Shown: positions 14,121 to 27,200 of the stretch, one piece after another
Layout: the number at the start of each line of letters is the position of its first letter
How positions within the stretch are numbered: position 1 is the first letter of the stretch
DNA from: Vespula vulgaris
Lineage: Eukaryota; Arthropoda; Insecta; Hymenoptera; Vespidae
Assembly: GCF_905475345.1 (NCBI RefSeq)
Contig: NC_066586.1
Span: 6,169,400 to 6,233,399 of the forward strand
Direction of reading: 5' to 3'
Length of the DNA stretch: 64,000 nucleotides
The notes under the pieces: generated by a model
What the model saw: the letters and a program-made list of their open reading frames with translations, nothing else
Database searches by the model: none
What the model was told of the DNA's origin: nothing
Translations under genes and position numbers: made by a program

Positions 14121-17100
14121 TTCTTTTTTTTTCTTTCTCTTTCTTCTGAATCGAGAGTCGCTCTTTTCTTCGTTAATACGAAGATACGATCTTCTTCTAT
14201 ATCTGTTATAGATGGATAACTCGTTCTATAGATACGAGCGATTGTCGTGGTTTGAAAAAATAAATTAAAGAAAAAAGAGAGAAAGAGAAAAAAGAAATAA
14301 AAAAGTAGATACTCGGACGAATGAAATTCTTCGAGAACAAAAAAAGAAGAACATCCTATCCTTGAACAAGATCGACGCGGCATTCCATGAAGTCCTGCGG
14401 GTAAACCTGTTGACGAGCCACACCGTTCGAAGGCGTCGAGTCGTAGAAACGATGAAATTAGATCCTTCGGAAGGAAACGAAGACGATGGGTCAACAAGTC
14501 GTTGGGACGAAAACTAGATTGCACTCTGTTCTCTTTGGAAAGGACGGAGGTAAAAGAGCTTGCCCGGATCCGTAACTCGATACCGACCGCGGTAATCGAG
14601 ACCAGTCATGGATCTGCCAATCGAAGAACGTGCCTCCGGTGATTGTACTTCCGTTTCTTGTCGGAACCATGTTCTACTAGTCGATAAGAGAAGAAGAAGA
14701 AGAAGAAAAAGTAACTTGATAAAAGTAACTTTTATCTTTCTATTTTTTTTTTTCTTTCACGCGAGAAAAAGAGTAAAGAAAATGGCGTTTGGAGAAAAGG
14801 AGATGAATTTTTCTCTCTCTCTTTTTTTCTCTGTACCTCTCTCTCTTTTTCTCTTTCTATAGTATTTCTCTCTATAGCAATAGAAATGACGTGGTATGTA
14901 TATGGAAGGGCGCAACGCCTCGTAAATCCGATTTGGTTGGATCATCCTAGCTGTTCGATGCTTTCGGCAAAAGGCATAACGAGGAAAAAATCGTGAGAGG
15001 AAAAAGATGAGGAAGAAAAAAGAAGTCGTACTTTAAAAAGAGGTAGTGGCGCTGGCCCAGAAGGTAAGCTCGTTCCCTCGGTTCGCGCGGAAATGAGGTG
15101 GAAAACCGCACCCTCGGCACCCAAAGACGGTTCACCTTTTCTTCAAATCTCTTCCCTCACCAGAGAAGCAACCATACGCGACCCGAACTACAGAACTTGG
15201 ATTTCGAGTAGGTACCACTTTCTTCTGTGGTTTCTCTATATTACAAATGCGCTTCGAATACTCGAGCAGGCTTCTAGATCTAGCCGAGCGTGAGGATATC
15301 GTCGGAAGATCGGAATGTTACGTACTGGGAACAACTTTTCTTTCCAACTTTTCCAAGAGAGTTCTTCTTCGGGAAAAAACATGGAAAACGAAGTGAACTC
15401 GACTCCCTTAATACGCCACGAAACACTTGGCTGTTTTACAGTGTGATCAGAAAATTCGAACGAAAATGGTCCTTCGGTTTTTCGAGAAACGAACGGGATT
15501 TATTTTCTTTTGATTATGATTTTTTTTTCGTTTCTTATTTTCTTTTTTTTTCCTTCTTTCCCAAAGAGGGGTTAGAGGAAACGAGTGGTTCAAAAGAAAT
15601 CATAGCTTTGTGCGCTTCCTTGCTTGTTGCTCGAAAAGAGAGAAAAAGAGAGAGAGAAAGATAGAGAGAAAGAGAGTAAGACAAACCGTTCGTCGTCTCC
15701 TTCTACTTCATCGTATGCGCGTGCATGCGTATACTGAGGGAGGAAAAAAAACTCGTCGTCGATTCTGAATTAATCTCATTCGACTGCACCCTTTATACGT
15801 TGGTTCTCCCTCGCATCCTGCGGCGAGACTCCTGGCCGCTTCGTGGCTTCAAGGTTAATTGGAATGAAAGCGAAGAAAGGGAAAGAAACGGGCCGACGGA
15901 GAAAGAGGAAGAAGAGAAGTAGGAAGAAATCTTGATCGCGACGATGATTTTTCTTAGCGCAATGAGATGCGCTTAACCGCACGTAAAAACCGTCTTTTCT
16001 CTCTCTTTTTTTCTCCTTCTTTTTTCCCCTCTGGCTCTTTCTTCTCTCTCTCTCTTTCTCTCTATCTATTCGTTTTTACCAAATAAGACTGGAAAACAAA
16101 AGAACTAGCACTTCAAACGAATACCAATGTTCCTTTTTTTTCTTTCTTTTCCTTTCGTCGAAAGAATTGACTACTTTTTGCGAGAATCAATTAAAAAGCC
16201 TGTAAGTAGTTAGTTTCTACTGGCTTTTAAGGCTAGATATCCCATTAAGATCGTTTTTATTCGTCCGATCGTTTTCGTATTTTCCTTTTTTTTTTTTTTT
16301 TTCTTTCTAATACAAACATGATTTTCATCGATAGAATCTTTTATCTTGAAGATCTTTTTCTACTTTTCTAGTAAAAAGAAAGATTTATTCTCTCGAAGAG
16401 TAAAAATCGTGCAAACGATTGCGCCATTCTGATCGACAGAGATGCTACGAAGAAAGGAAAGCGAGAGAATAAAGGGAAAAGAAAATTAGAGGTTACAGAA
16501 CAGGTGTACCGAGTGATCTTTGACAATAAGAAATAGAAGGAGAAAGTAAGATAGAAAGAAGAACCTTAACGTCCCTTCTGTGTCTCGGAAATACGCACCA
16601 TTTACTTCTTATATGTGGTATTATAGATTAAAGAAGGTACGAAAAAGGTCCACTATTCATCCATAGTTGAATATCAACGAAGAAAGAAATAGAAGAGCGT
16701 TCGGACTCTACAATGATGCTGATGCATTTCCATTTGTGTAAAGTAGTCGTTTGCAAACGTTTTCGAGCTAGGTCACGGGGATGTAATTCAAGATGACGCA
16801 CTCGTCTTCGACTCTTTGAGCCTATTCGAAGGTGACTCGACCGTTTAAAGCTTGTTTTGAGTGGCATTATGACTACTTCCTACATTCATTTATCTATCAT
16901 TGTTTCAAAATTATTTCCACTTTATTATATATATATATATACATAAGTAGATATTATCCATTTCTAGAAAATGTAATGAAACGTTAAAAGTACGACGATA
17001 TCGTTAACCGATTCAATACCTCTCGATAAATTTCCCCTCGTACAACATAATGATGACGCATAGGTAATAGGTAGCCATTATAATAAATCAAAGTTCGATG

Positions 17101-17794
17101 AGATATCGATTTGACGATAGGGGTGGAGAGACAAGTTTAGGGTTTAAGTAAAAGTCCAAACGAATCAATCCGTTGACCCCTTTAGATTCTATATCGGACG
17201 TTACTGGGGTTGAGACGTTCACTTTCCATCCACCACTAGAAATCGCGCGAACAACCCTCTGTTCTGTAAATCGAGACGGTTTAATAGAATTTCACGCTCC
17301 TCTAGGATTGACCAGAACGAGAATCGGTGATTGCTCTTGCGGAATCTGAAAATCGGTCAGGCGAGGAATTGATAATCAAAGCGACTCTTTGCCAAGCATC
17401 TATCTATCCATCCATCCATTTATCTATCTCTTTCTCTATCTATCTATCTATCTATCTATCTCTTACTCTCAATTTTTTTCAGAAGGATCTTTGCGTTTGT
17501 ATTCATCAATATAAAAAAATGAAAGATCGAAAATCGATCATTTCAATTTCTCCTTTCGATTATACATAACCGTGTTAATAAAAGAAGTACCTCTTCGAAC
17601 TTTACACGGAGAACGAACGAAAAAGAACTTTTCTAATTGCTAATACTTCTTCTTTTTTTTTTTTTTTCCTTTTGCACCGACGACTCCAAGAGTGTCGCAG
17701 AGGTCTCTACTTTCCTCCGCTTGTTCCGGAGGGAGAAACAAATCCGTATCTTTGACGAAGTCGAAGAGTGAGCGAGCAAGAGAGATAGATAGAT

Positions 17795-17837
<43 letters not shown>

Positions 17838-18382
17838 AAGTAGTGGGCGTACGTGTCCTTAAGCGAGAGCGAGCTTCCACGCTAATGAGGCGCGGCGTAA
17901 TTAGTGAGACTGTCTACGCGGTGGACCCTTCACGATAGGGAGGATCCCTCTCGACGGGACTCGAGTCTCGGTGTCTCTCTTCTTCTTCTTCTTCTTCTTC
18001 TTCTTCTTCTTCTTCTTCTTCTTCTTCTTCTTCTTCTTGCACTTAATCCATCCCTCTCTCTCTCCCTCTCTTTTTTTCTTTCTATCTCTCTATCTTTCTT
18101 TTTCTCTTTTTCTTGCCGTTTCATTCTCGACGCATCCTCCAGCGATTTCTTATTCTTAGTTGATGCAACACGGGCCATTAAAAGTTCTCAAAATTTTGAA
18201 GAAACCTGGATCACGGGTTGATCACGAAAAAACGTCTCCTATATGTATTTGTTTATCTCTGTATGCATCTATACGTTGAGCCTCGATGTCTCTCTTTCTC
18301 TTTTTCTTCTTCATGCATTTAATATCTCTTTCTCTTCTTCTTGCATTTAATCCATCCATCTTCTTCGCTCTCGCTCTCCCTC

Positions 18383-18415
<33 letters not shown>

Positions 18416-19841
18416 TTCTTACCACTTCGTTCTCGATGCTTTTCGAATGATTTCTTATTCTTAGCGAATGCAACGCGAGCCATTAAAAGTTTGCAAAATT
18501 TCGAACGAATCGCGATCGATTGATCACGGAAAAATCACGGATCTTTTATATGCGTTTATGTATATACCTATGCATGCACATATTGTGCATCTAAAAAAAA
18601 GATACTAAGTGTCTCTTTTTCTCTCTTTTTCTTGCATTTAATCCATCTCACCCTTCTCTCTCTTTTTTACTATTTCGTTCTCGATGCTTCCTCGAGCGAT
18701 TTCTTATTCTTAGCGAATGCAACGCGAGCCATTAAAAGTTTGCAAAATTTCGAACGAATCGCGATCGATTGATCACGGAAAAAATCATGGATCTTCTATA
18801 TACGTTTATGTACATACATAATGTACACCTAAAAAAAAAGACACTAAGCGTCTCTTTTTCTCTTTTTGCATTTAATCCATCCCATCCCTCTCTTTTTCTT
18901 TCTTACTATTTCGTTCTCGATGCTTCCTCGAGCGATTTCTTATTCTTAGCGGATGCAACGCGAGCCATTAAAAGTTTGCAAAATTTCGAACGAATCGCGA
19001 TCGATTGATCACGGAAAAAATCATGGATCTTCTATATACGTTTATGTACATACATAATGTACATCTAAAAAAAAAAGACACTAAGCGTCTCTTTTTCTCT
19101 TTTTGCATTTAATCCATCCCATCCCTCTCTTTTTCTTTCTTACTATTTCGTTCTCGATGCTTCCTCGAGCGATTTCTTATTTTTAGCGGATGCAACGAGA
19201 GCCATTAAAAGTTTTCAAAATTTCGAACAAATCTCGATCACGGTTGATCACGCTTTTGTATATGTGTCTGTAGACAGACGTTATGTCGGGGATGCTAGTT
19301 TCGGTAGGTGGCTTAGGAAAGGCGGAAGACCGATTTAGAGCACAATGCGGCTCAATGCCGGGGAAATTAGCCGCGGCGCTGTCGGTGACGCCCGTCAGCC
19401 CCACGCAAGGAGCGAAAAGCGTCGAGCGAAAGAGGGACCGTATCTATCCCCGATGCCGTCAAACCAAAAAAGAAGAGAGCATAGGCTGCCGCCTGCACGA
19501 GTAGTATTATCGATATCATCATACGACGTTCGATCCTATCTCGATCTGAATCTCAATCTCGATTTATGATCCTTGCTCCTACTCGACACCTCGACTTTTC
19601 CGAGTAACGTAGTACCTTTAGAGATTTCCAACTCGAGTAAGTCTTAACAAAAAATTGATGTACGTATTAGAACGAAGATCTAAGAATCGTGTCTTCGTTT
19701 TGATCCATCTTCGAAGGTGAATCACGACGGATCTTTTATAGCTTAATAGGCCTACCATAAAATAGCTACGCAGGTAGGCCTCCACTCGAGTAATATGAAT
19801 AGGCTAAGGATGAATGGACGTTTAGAGAGAGACAGAGAGAC

Positions 19842-19899
<58 letters not shown>

Positions 19900-22800
19900 C
19901 TGCGGGCATCTACATCTCCTTTATCTTTCTTTCTTCCTGTCACTCGTGCTATCTCTTCGATGTAGTCTCCTCTCGCGATTGCTTTCTTTCTCTCAGTCTT
20001 TCTCTTTTTCTTCCTCTTCTTTTACTTCCTCCACAAGTAAAAAAAAAAAAGAAATAAGAAAAAGAAAAAAAAATAGAAAGAGAAAGAGAGAGGAAGAGAG
20101 AAAGAGAAAGAGAAATATAAAGGAGCTTCGTTCGTATCGCACGGCCCTTCTGGATTCGACCACCGTTGAATTCACCGTCGAAGCACTAATGGATGGATAA
20201 TGGCGTGTAATGGACGACGCGTACATTACGGGTAATACCTCGCGTAGGCGTTTTTGTAGTTTCTCAAGAGACGCGAAAAGAGAAGGAGAGATAGAGAAAA
20301 AGAGAGAGAAAGAGCGAGAGAAACACGATAAGCGGACGTACTCGTCCGGTGGTTAAAGAAATAATCGATGAGGTGGTAATTTTTACGAAACATATGCATC
20401 GTAAATACAGATATTATTTAGAAGAACTTTCAAATACTAACTTCACGTCATTTTCATACTTAACTATAATTTACGGAAATTGAATCGTCGATTTAATTTA
20501 TCGATGTAAATTAACGCGCAGGCGTATTTAGAAGAAACAGAACGAGTTTTGAAATAAGTCTTACGATTAAAAAGTGGATTCATATAAATCGATCGAAATC
20601 TAAACGTCGAAGAAGAAAAAAAATGTGGAGAAATGATTCCGACAATTTCTAAATAATTTCGGGTCGTACGATTCGGTAACTCTTTCTTTTCCCGTAAGAA
20701 CTTTAGCTCGGAAGACTCGTCTTGCTATTACTCGCGCGTTTCGAAATTTTGCTGCTGTTGCTGCTGCTTTTGCTTTTGCTTCTGCTGCTGCTGCTGGTGC
20801 TGGTGCTGGTGCTGCTGCTGCCGTAGCCACCACCGCCGCCGCTGCTACCGCTGCTGCACGAGTGTTTGCAGTCCACTCGAAACCAGTCCCGAACGAGCTC
20901 GCGTGAGACAGAGAAGAGAGAAAAGGACGTATGAATAGAGACAGAGAAACGCTCTGCCACCAACGAGGCGAGAGGCCAGGAACGTAGCTTAATTTGTCTA
21001 ACGAGGGGCCCGGCACCTGTCATCCCAACGACGAGAAGATGGACGGATGGACGAGACCCTTCCTCTTTTCCTCTTTCTCTCTCTCTCTGTCTTTCTTTCT
21101 CTTTATCTTTCTCTCTCTCTCTTTCTTTCTCTTTCTCTCTCTTCTCATCGCCTTTCACCCCTGCTGAAGAGAAAGAAAGATAGAGAGAAAGAGGACGTAC
21201 ACTTTTGCTTGCTTACACGAAGCTCGTTTTCTTGACGATCCGTCGACGTCCTATACAACCGATAAAAATACTCGAAGAAAGTTTATACGGCGTTCTATCT
21301 CGAAGATACTCCCATAAAATATATACCAAATTTTGAGTAAGATCGTATAGAAAATCGTTCGAAAAAAGAAAGAAAGAAAGAACAAGAAGCGATAAGAAAA
21401 CCGAAAAATTTGTGGAAGGATACCTGCTTAGACTTTCGCTTGTTTAAATAAAGCTAGTTTTTATTGTTTCTTTTTTTTTTTTTTTGTTTTGACGATCATC
21501 GTATGCAACTTGATAAAGATACTCGAAGAAGCTTTACGATATCTCGAAGATATTTCTCGTATAAGATATACTCGTAGCTACCAAATTTCGCAGTCGAATT
21601 ATGAAGAAATTCAATCTAGAATAGAAAGAAAGAACAAAAAGTGGCGCAAAGCCGAAAAATTTGTGGAAAGATGAATTACGAGAGAAGTTTGGTCTTGACA
21701 CCGTGACACTCAGAAGAGGCGTGACCTGCAGACACGCGCGCGCGTGCCTATATCCGGTGGACTCGAACGTAAAAACAAAACGTTACGCTGGCTGCGGGCA
21801 AGCGTGTGTGATTGATTTACCGAGGGATGTAAATGCCAGAAACAGTGCCGCGTGCCGGCCACCCTTCGAAGAAGAAAGTGACCAAAGATATGATAACACG
21901 ATAACCGTTCTTTTCTAGAAAAGATTATTGCTTTTCTAATAACACTAAAACACTACGACTGAAACGGTAATTATAAAAATGATCAAAGTTATATATTTTT
22001 CGTATTGAAATATTTTGACGTTTGGGTTTGAATTATTTATAAAAATTATTTTTCTATAATGACAAAAAAAGAAAAAAAAAAAAAAGAAAAATAAGTATAT
22101 TTATTCTGAAAATCTAATTAGTTCGTGTAATTTCAAAATTTGTTTATATAGCATGCGAGAGAGAAAAAAATGCGTGTGAAAAAAATTTGTTCAATTGGAC
22201 CACTTTTATAATCACCGATTACAATTTATTCCGGCATATTAAGGTATTACTTCGTATGTATCTCAAAGCAAAATAGAAGCGGAAGAAGAAAGAATTTATC
22301 AAAATTGATCATATCGTATATGATAACAAAAGTTATAATAAATTTAGAACCAGTAGTGTTAACTAGTTCGATATTATAAACTCATCGTTAAAAGATCTCA
22401 ATAATTTTTATTGCAAAAATGTTTCTAAGATAGAAAAATATCTGATAAAGAATATCATCTATTCTCTTAGATATCTGACACATAGCTATCGTTCGTAAAT
22501 GATTAATTCGAAAAATAATTTTGAAAGAGGACTATATTATTCGTAAAATTTTTTTAAGTATTCAATAACGACAACGACGAGGAGAATGGCGGCGAACGAC
22601 GATGACGAGTCGTCCGCATTTGTTTCTCCTTTTGCCAACGGCAGATAGGACTTGGAGCTCAACGCAATCGACGACAACGACGACAACGATCGTGACGCGG
22701 AAGGGGATGAGGGTGAAAGAGAGGTACATCCGCTAATTGGATAATTACAGAGTGCACCGCGTTTGTTTTATAATTGGGCGAAAGCCGGGGAACCGTTGCT

Positions 22801-24230
22801 TGACTCGACGTGCCAAACAACGAAACGGCCGGAGTCACGCTCTACGTGACGAACTACCCTTTGAGCTAATCCGGAACGAGAACCCCTCGGCCTTGCAACA
22901 CCCCTTCTACCCTCCCAGCCTGTTCTCCGAACGGATGAGTCGCGCGCGCGCACGCGCCCTTTCTCGAATGAGACTCGACTTTGTCTCGACTTTAAAGTAC
23001 ATCTCTTCTTTTTCTTTTTATCTCTTTTTCTTCTTCTTTTTCTTTTTCTTCCCTTATCTTTCTCTTCTTTTATCTTTTTTCTTCTACTCACGAAAATGGA
23101 TAAATTTTCTACAAATTTGGTTATCGTCGAGACGATTGAGGGATATCGTCTCCCTCTCTTGTCCAATGTTAGAAAGGGGCGAAACGTAAAACAATAAAAG
23201 AGGGCCGATCGTAATACGACGCCAGCTATAAGAAGAGGGGAAAAAACAATGACGGGTTCTTTCCTACTATCCAGACGCACGTGGCTCATCTATGACGACT
23301 GGACGTTTATAAAGTATTATTTTCATTCTACTCCGATAATCTCAGCATCGTTAAACCGAAGAATACTCGACGACGAGTATGAACGCACTCTCGGATATCC
23401 GCGGTACGTATGTGATATTAGATTAATTATTATCGTTTTAAAATCAAACTTACCGTGATGTTGCTGGTATTGCTGTTGATGTTGATAAACATTCGGAGGT
23501 GGTGGTACGTGTCCATACATCGGTAATGCTCTATTGAAATTTGTGTGATGACTGAAAAAAAAGAAAAGATATATTTTATATGATCGAACGATCGATAAAT
23601 CAAAATAATTGATATTTGTAGTTCGAACTTACTCGAGCATTCGATGACCAGCCTCGCTTAAAGATGCAAATCGTGTCGACGGAGTAAAACCGATTTGTGG
23701 CCTCCATTGATTACCATTGTTACGATTCATCTGTTCAAAGTCTTGAGGTTTCAACACTTTTGCAGGTTCTATAACACCTTTCAATTTCTTTGTAGGAAAG
23801 ATGAAATTACTATTGTACTTTGGATCTCGGAAACGTACACTGCACAAAGACAATAACGTAAAAGATTATAATTCTGATCAAATAAAAATAAAAGATCATT
23901 ACTATTAATTTTTTCAAGAAACTTACCAATATACTTTATTATTTCGTACTGGTAATCCATTGATCGGAGAAAGTAGTGTAGCTCCATCTCCGACACAATC
24001 CTCTGCCAACAACACCATACCTCTCATACAATCTATACGTATTGGCGTTTCAGTATCAAATCCCACTCCATTTATATAAAGCCCTTTTACAAAATTATAT
24101 CCATTGTTTCCTATACCGACGTACAAGCGATCGTCTCCACGTACGTTTCGTTTTTCTAAGAAAAATAAATTTTCATCGTAAAATAATCGTTGTAAAATAT
24201 ATCTCTCATATTCTTTTTCTTATAAATATG

Positions 24231-24288
<58 letters not shown>

Positions 24289-27200
24289 GCATGTATGTAT
24301 GTATGAATATGTAATATTTACTTTCTGCTTCCGTTAAGCTGTCGTAATAAGGCTCTAATGCCTTAAACAATCTTTTTTCATCGACAAAAGGAAGTAAAGC
24401 TACACCTTGCCAAGCAAACTTTTTACCATTCAGGTCTATCTTAAAGTCTTCTGGATAAAAATCTATGATCGGAGATTTCTAAAATTGATAGATTTTTATA
24501 TAGAAAATTTTTGAAAATTTTTCTATCATAGGCCAATATATATAATACTTAGTACTTACTGGATCACTCATTAATTTTGCCCATGGTTGTGGCACGTGCA
24601 TACTACTAGCTGCTGGAAATACACCCATCAGCTGTTCTAAAGGACGAAACTGCAACGATAAAATATTGTATGACATTTGTATATACGAAGATGATTGTAA
24701 ACCTTAATATAACACATATATGTATATATATGTAGGATGTTTCAAAATATTAAAATAAAAAAGATAATTCATATGAACATATACCCAATATTTATTTGTT
24801 TAGCTGCCTTCACAGATAATTTCTACAGTCAACAAACGTTTGCATTTAAACTTTGAGCTATTTGGAGCTATTTCTGTAAAAGCAGATGAACAATTGATGT
24901 AATAAAAATACGCTGTATCTCGGAAACAAAGTCATATTGGGCATATATTTACACGTTTTTTTTTTTTTTCCTTATTTTAGTGTGCTGAATTCAGCAGTAA
25001 AATAAAATATATTTAATACATATTCTGTAACACCCTGTATATATAAAAAGTATACGTATATACTTACTGGTACAGTATCTTTCTCAAATTCTGTAGAAAG
25101 ACCACCAATATTAATAAAATCACTTGCAAAAGGTGCGTAATGATATGGAAAATACCATTTCCAAGAAGCGCAACCTTGATAATAATAACGTAAAACCCAA
25201 CACAAGCCTCGTACATACTGTAAGGCTACGTTGTTTCTGTAAAATTAGCCGCAAATTATATTATATTATTGCTTGCCATTTGAAATTATTCTCATTTAAG
25301 TTTTTCATTATTAATGAACTTATTTGATTACCTAAATGCGAGATTCTCGGGAGATACGTCAAACTTAGATTCATAATAACGATCTTTGAAACCATCTTCC
25401 CAAAGTCTAACTTCATCGTGTGCTTGATCCTCATCATCATCATCATCATCAGTATCATCCGCTGATATCTCATCGATTCTACGTTTGTTTAAATCGTTTT
25501 TACTCTATCGAAAATATATACAAAATATAGTCAGTATATTCGATACAAAATTAGCAAAGCGAGTAGAGGAAAATAAAAAAACATAAATATATACCTCAGC
25601 ACGCAGCATACTTTCGAGCGCGGTGTTTGCTACCGATGCATGTTCCGACTGCATAATCGAACAAGTACTATAATGTTGATTTTGCATGCGCATTTGATAA
25701 GCTTCATGGCGTGCATTTTCAACTGGTTTGACGGTTTGTCCCAATGGCTGGAATATCATGGCATAATAATACTAAATATTTATAATTATGTTAAAAAGAA
25801 GAAAAAGAAAGAAAATAAAATAAATATAAAATTCACCATAGGTGCAAATTGTCCTGTAGGTATCCATTTGGGCTTATAATTGCTAAGTGCTTTTAATCTT
25901 TTTTTCTTATCCTTTTCACGTTGTTTAAAAGCCAATTCGTTCTGTTGCCTTTTCTTAAAAATTTCATCCTCAACTTCACCGAGTTCAGACATTATCATCT
26001 GCACTCTATCCAAATTAACGTCACCACTATCCGTTAAAAATCCCTGCAATTTTTATAAATATCTGTCAAGTAATATTTCTTAAACGTATGTTTTTAATAT
26101 TTATGCAAAAAACTACCGCGATTATTTTTTCCAAGTTATTCATAAAGTTCTTTTAATAGCGAACAATGACATAACGTTTAACACAATTTAAACAGATAGT
26201 TATAAACTAATATTACATATCTTCTCTATTAACTTTTAATCTTTAATATATACATTAGGAGTTATAAAAAAAAGAAAATACATATTATACATACTCCTGT
26301 CTTATACACAGCCTTTTTGTACAAATTTACAAGCCTATCAATAGCTCCTTCTCTAATTTCCAATGACGGAAGATGAGGTAGAAAATCATTTCCTACGAAA
26401 AAACACATAAAAACCCAATCGTCTATAGCACGTTCAAAATCATATTTAAACGGTAGATTGGGCATTTGCAGTTCTCTTTCTAAATATTCTCTTAAAACAT
26501 TTAATCGAACAAATATATATTGACATTCTGCGGAAAATGCATTGTTCTCTTCTTTTTGATTAAGTTCTGCTCCAGTACATTCTTGCATTTCGTGTCCTAA
26601 TTGACCACATATATCGCATGGTTTTGGTTTATTCGGTTTAAATTCTTCACGAATAATTGTAAAATTGGGTTCATGTGTAGCGAGACCCAACATAATTAAA
26701 TCAGCATCGGCACCACACAATACATGCTGTGTGTTAGGATCATGATTGGGTTGAGCTACAGGAGAAAAATAGGCAATTATAAAATAAATTGATCATTTAA
26801 TTTTATATTTCTATGCGATCTTCTAAAAATATAATTTTACCTCTTTGTCTTCTAATAAAATCCATTATTTTGTGTTCTCCTTCTCCTGGAACATTTGCAT
26901 CACTCAATATAACTGTTATGTTCCTCCAACCTGGATCATTGTTCAAACGATCGTGTATATAATAATGTAAACATTTTGATAACCTTGCCATAAATGGAGT
27001 GCCCTATAATAACAAATTATTTTATATCCTCCATCTGTATATTGAACAAGTATAATAATTTTTATTATAATTTTACAAACCGGGGTAATGCAATTGCTAT
27101 CAAAGTGCTCTTCTTTCGGCTTTTCTGGTGGTAATATAGCTCCTTTTAAAGCTAATTCAGAACGAACCCTTTGAATTTCAATGAGTTTTTCACTCGCTTC

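Larger units (their letters stand above)
3624..23453 (-). other. XRN2 intron 15, about 19.8 kb
   Basis: Bounded by a good donor (CACG then GTAAGT, minus strand at 23453) and acceptor (TTTCAG, ending at 3624), phase 1 on both sides. Composition differs sharply from the rest of the window: CpG common, dozens of GA/CT, GAA/TTC and GGA/TCC tracts. Long open frames in it are Ser/Leu or Arg/Glu runs from CT/GA repeats and are not genes. Blocks of more complex, GC-richer sequence lie at about 5460-5720, 7500-7800, 8860-9130, 12190-12320, 13560-14050, 14330-14650, 19275-19510, 20700-21040 and 22570-22980; these could be enhancers or UTR exons of unseen transcripts. Confidence 0.85.

Noticed and set aside
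18341..19008. Short frame ending ATRAIKSLQNFERIAID repeated in the minisatellite
   Set aside because: It recurs only because the DNA unit recurs; start and length vary by unit and the upstream part is CT-repeat Ser/Leu.
22768..23289. 173-codon minus-strand Arg/Lys-rich frame
   Set aside because: Largely from an A/G-rich tract; no homology recognised, no splice logic, and it lies within XRN2 intron 15.
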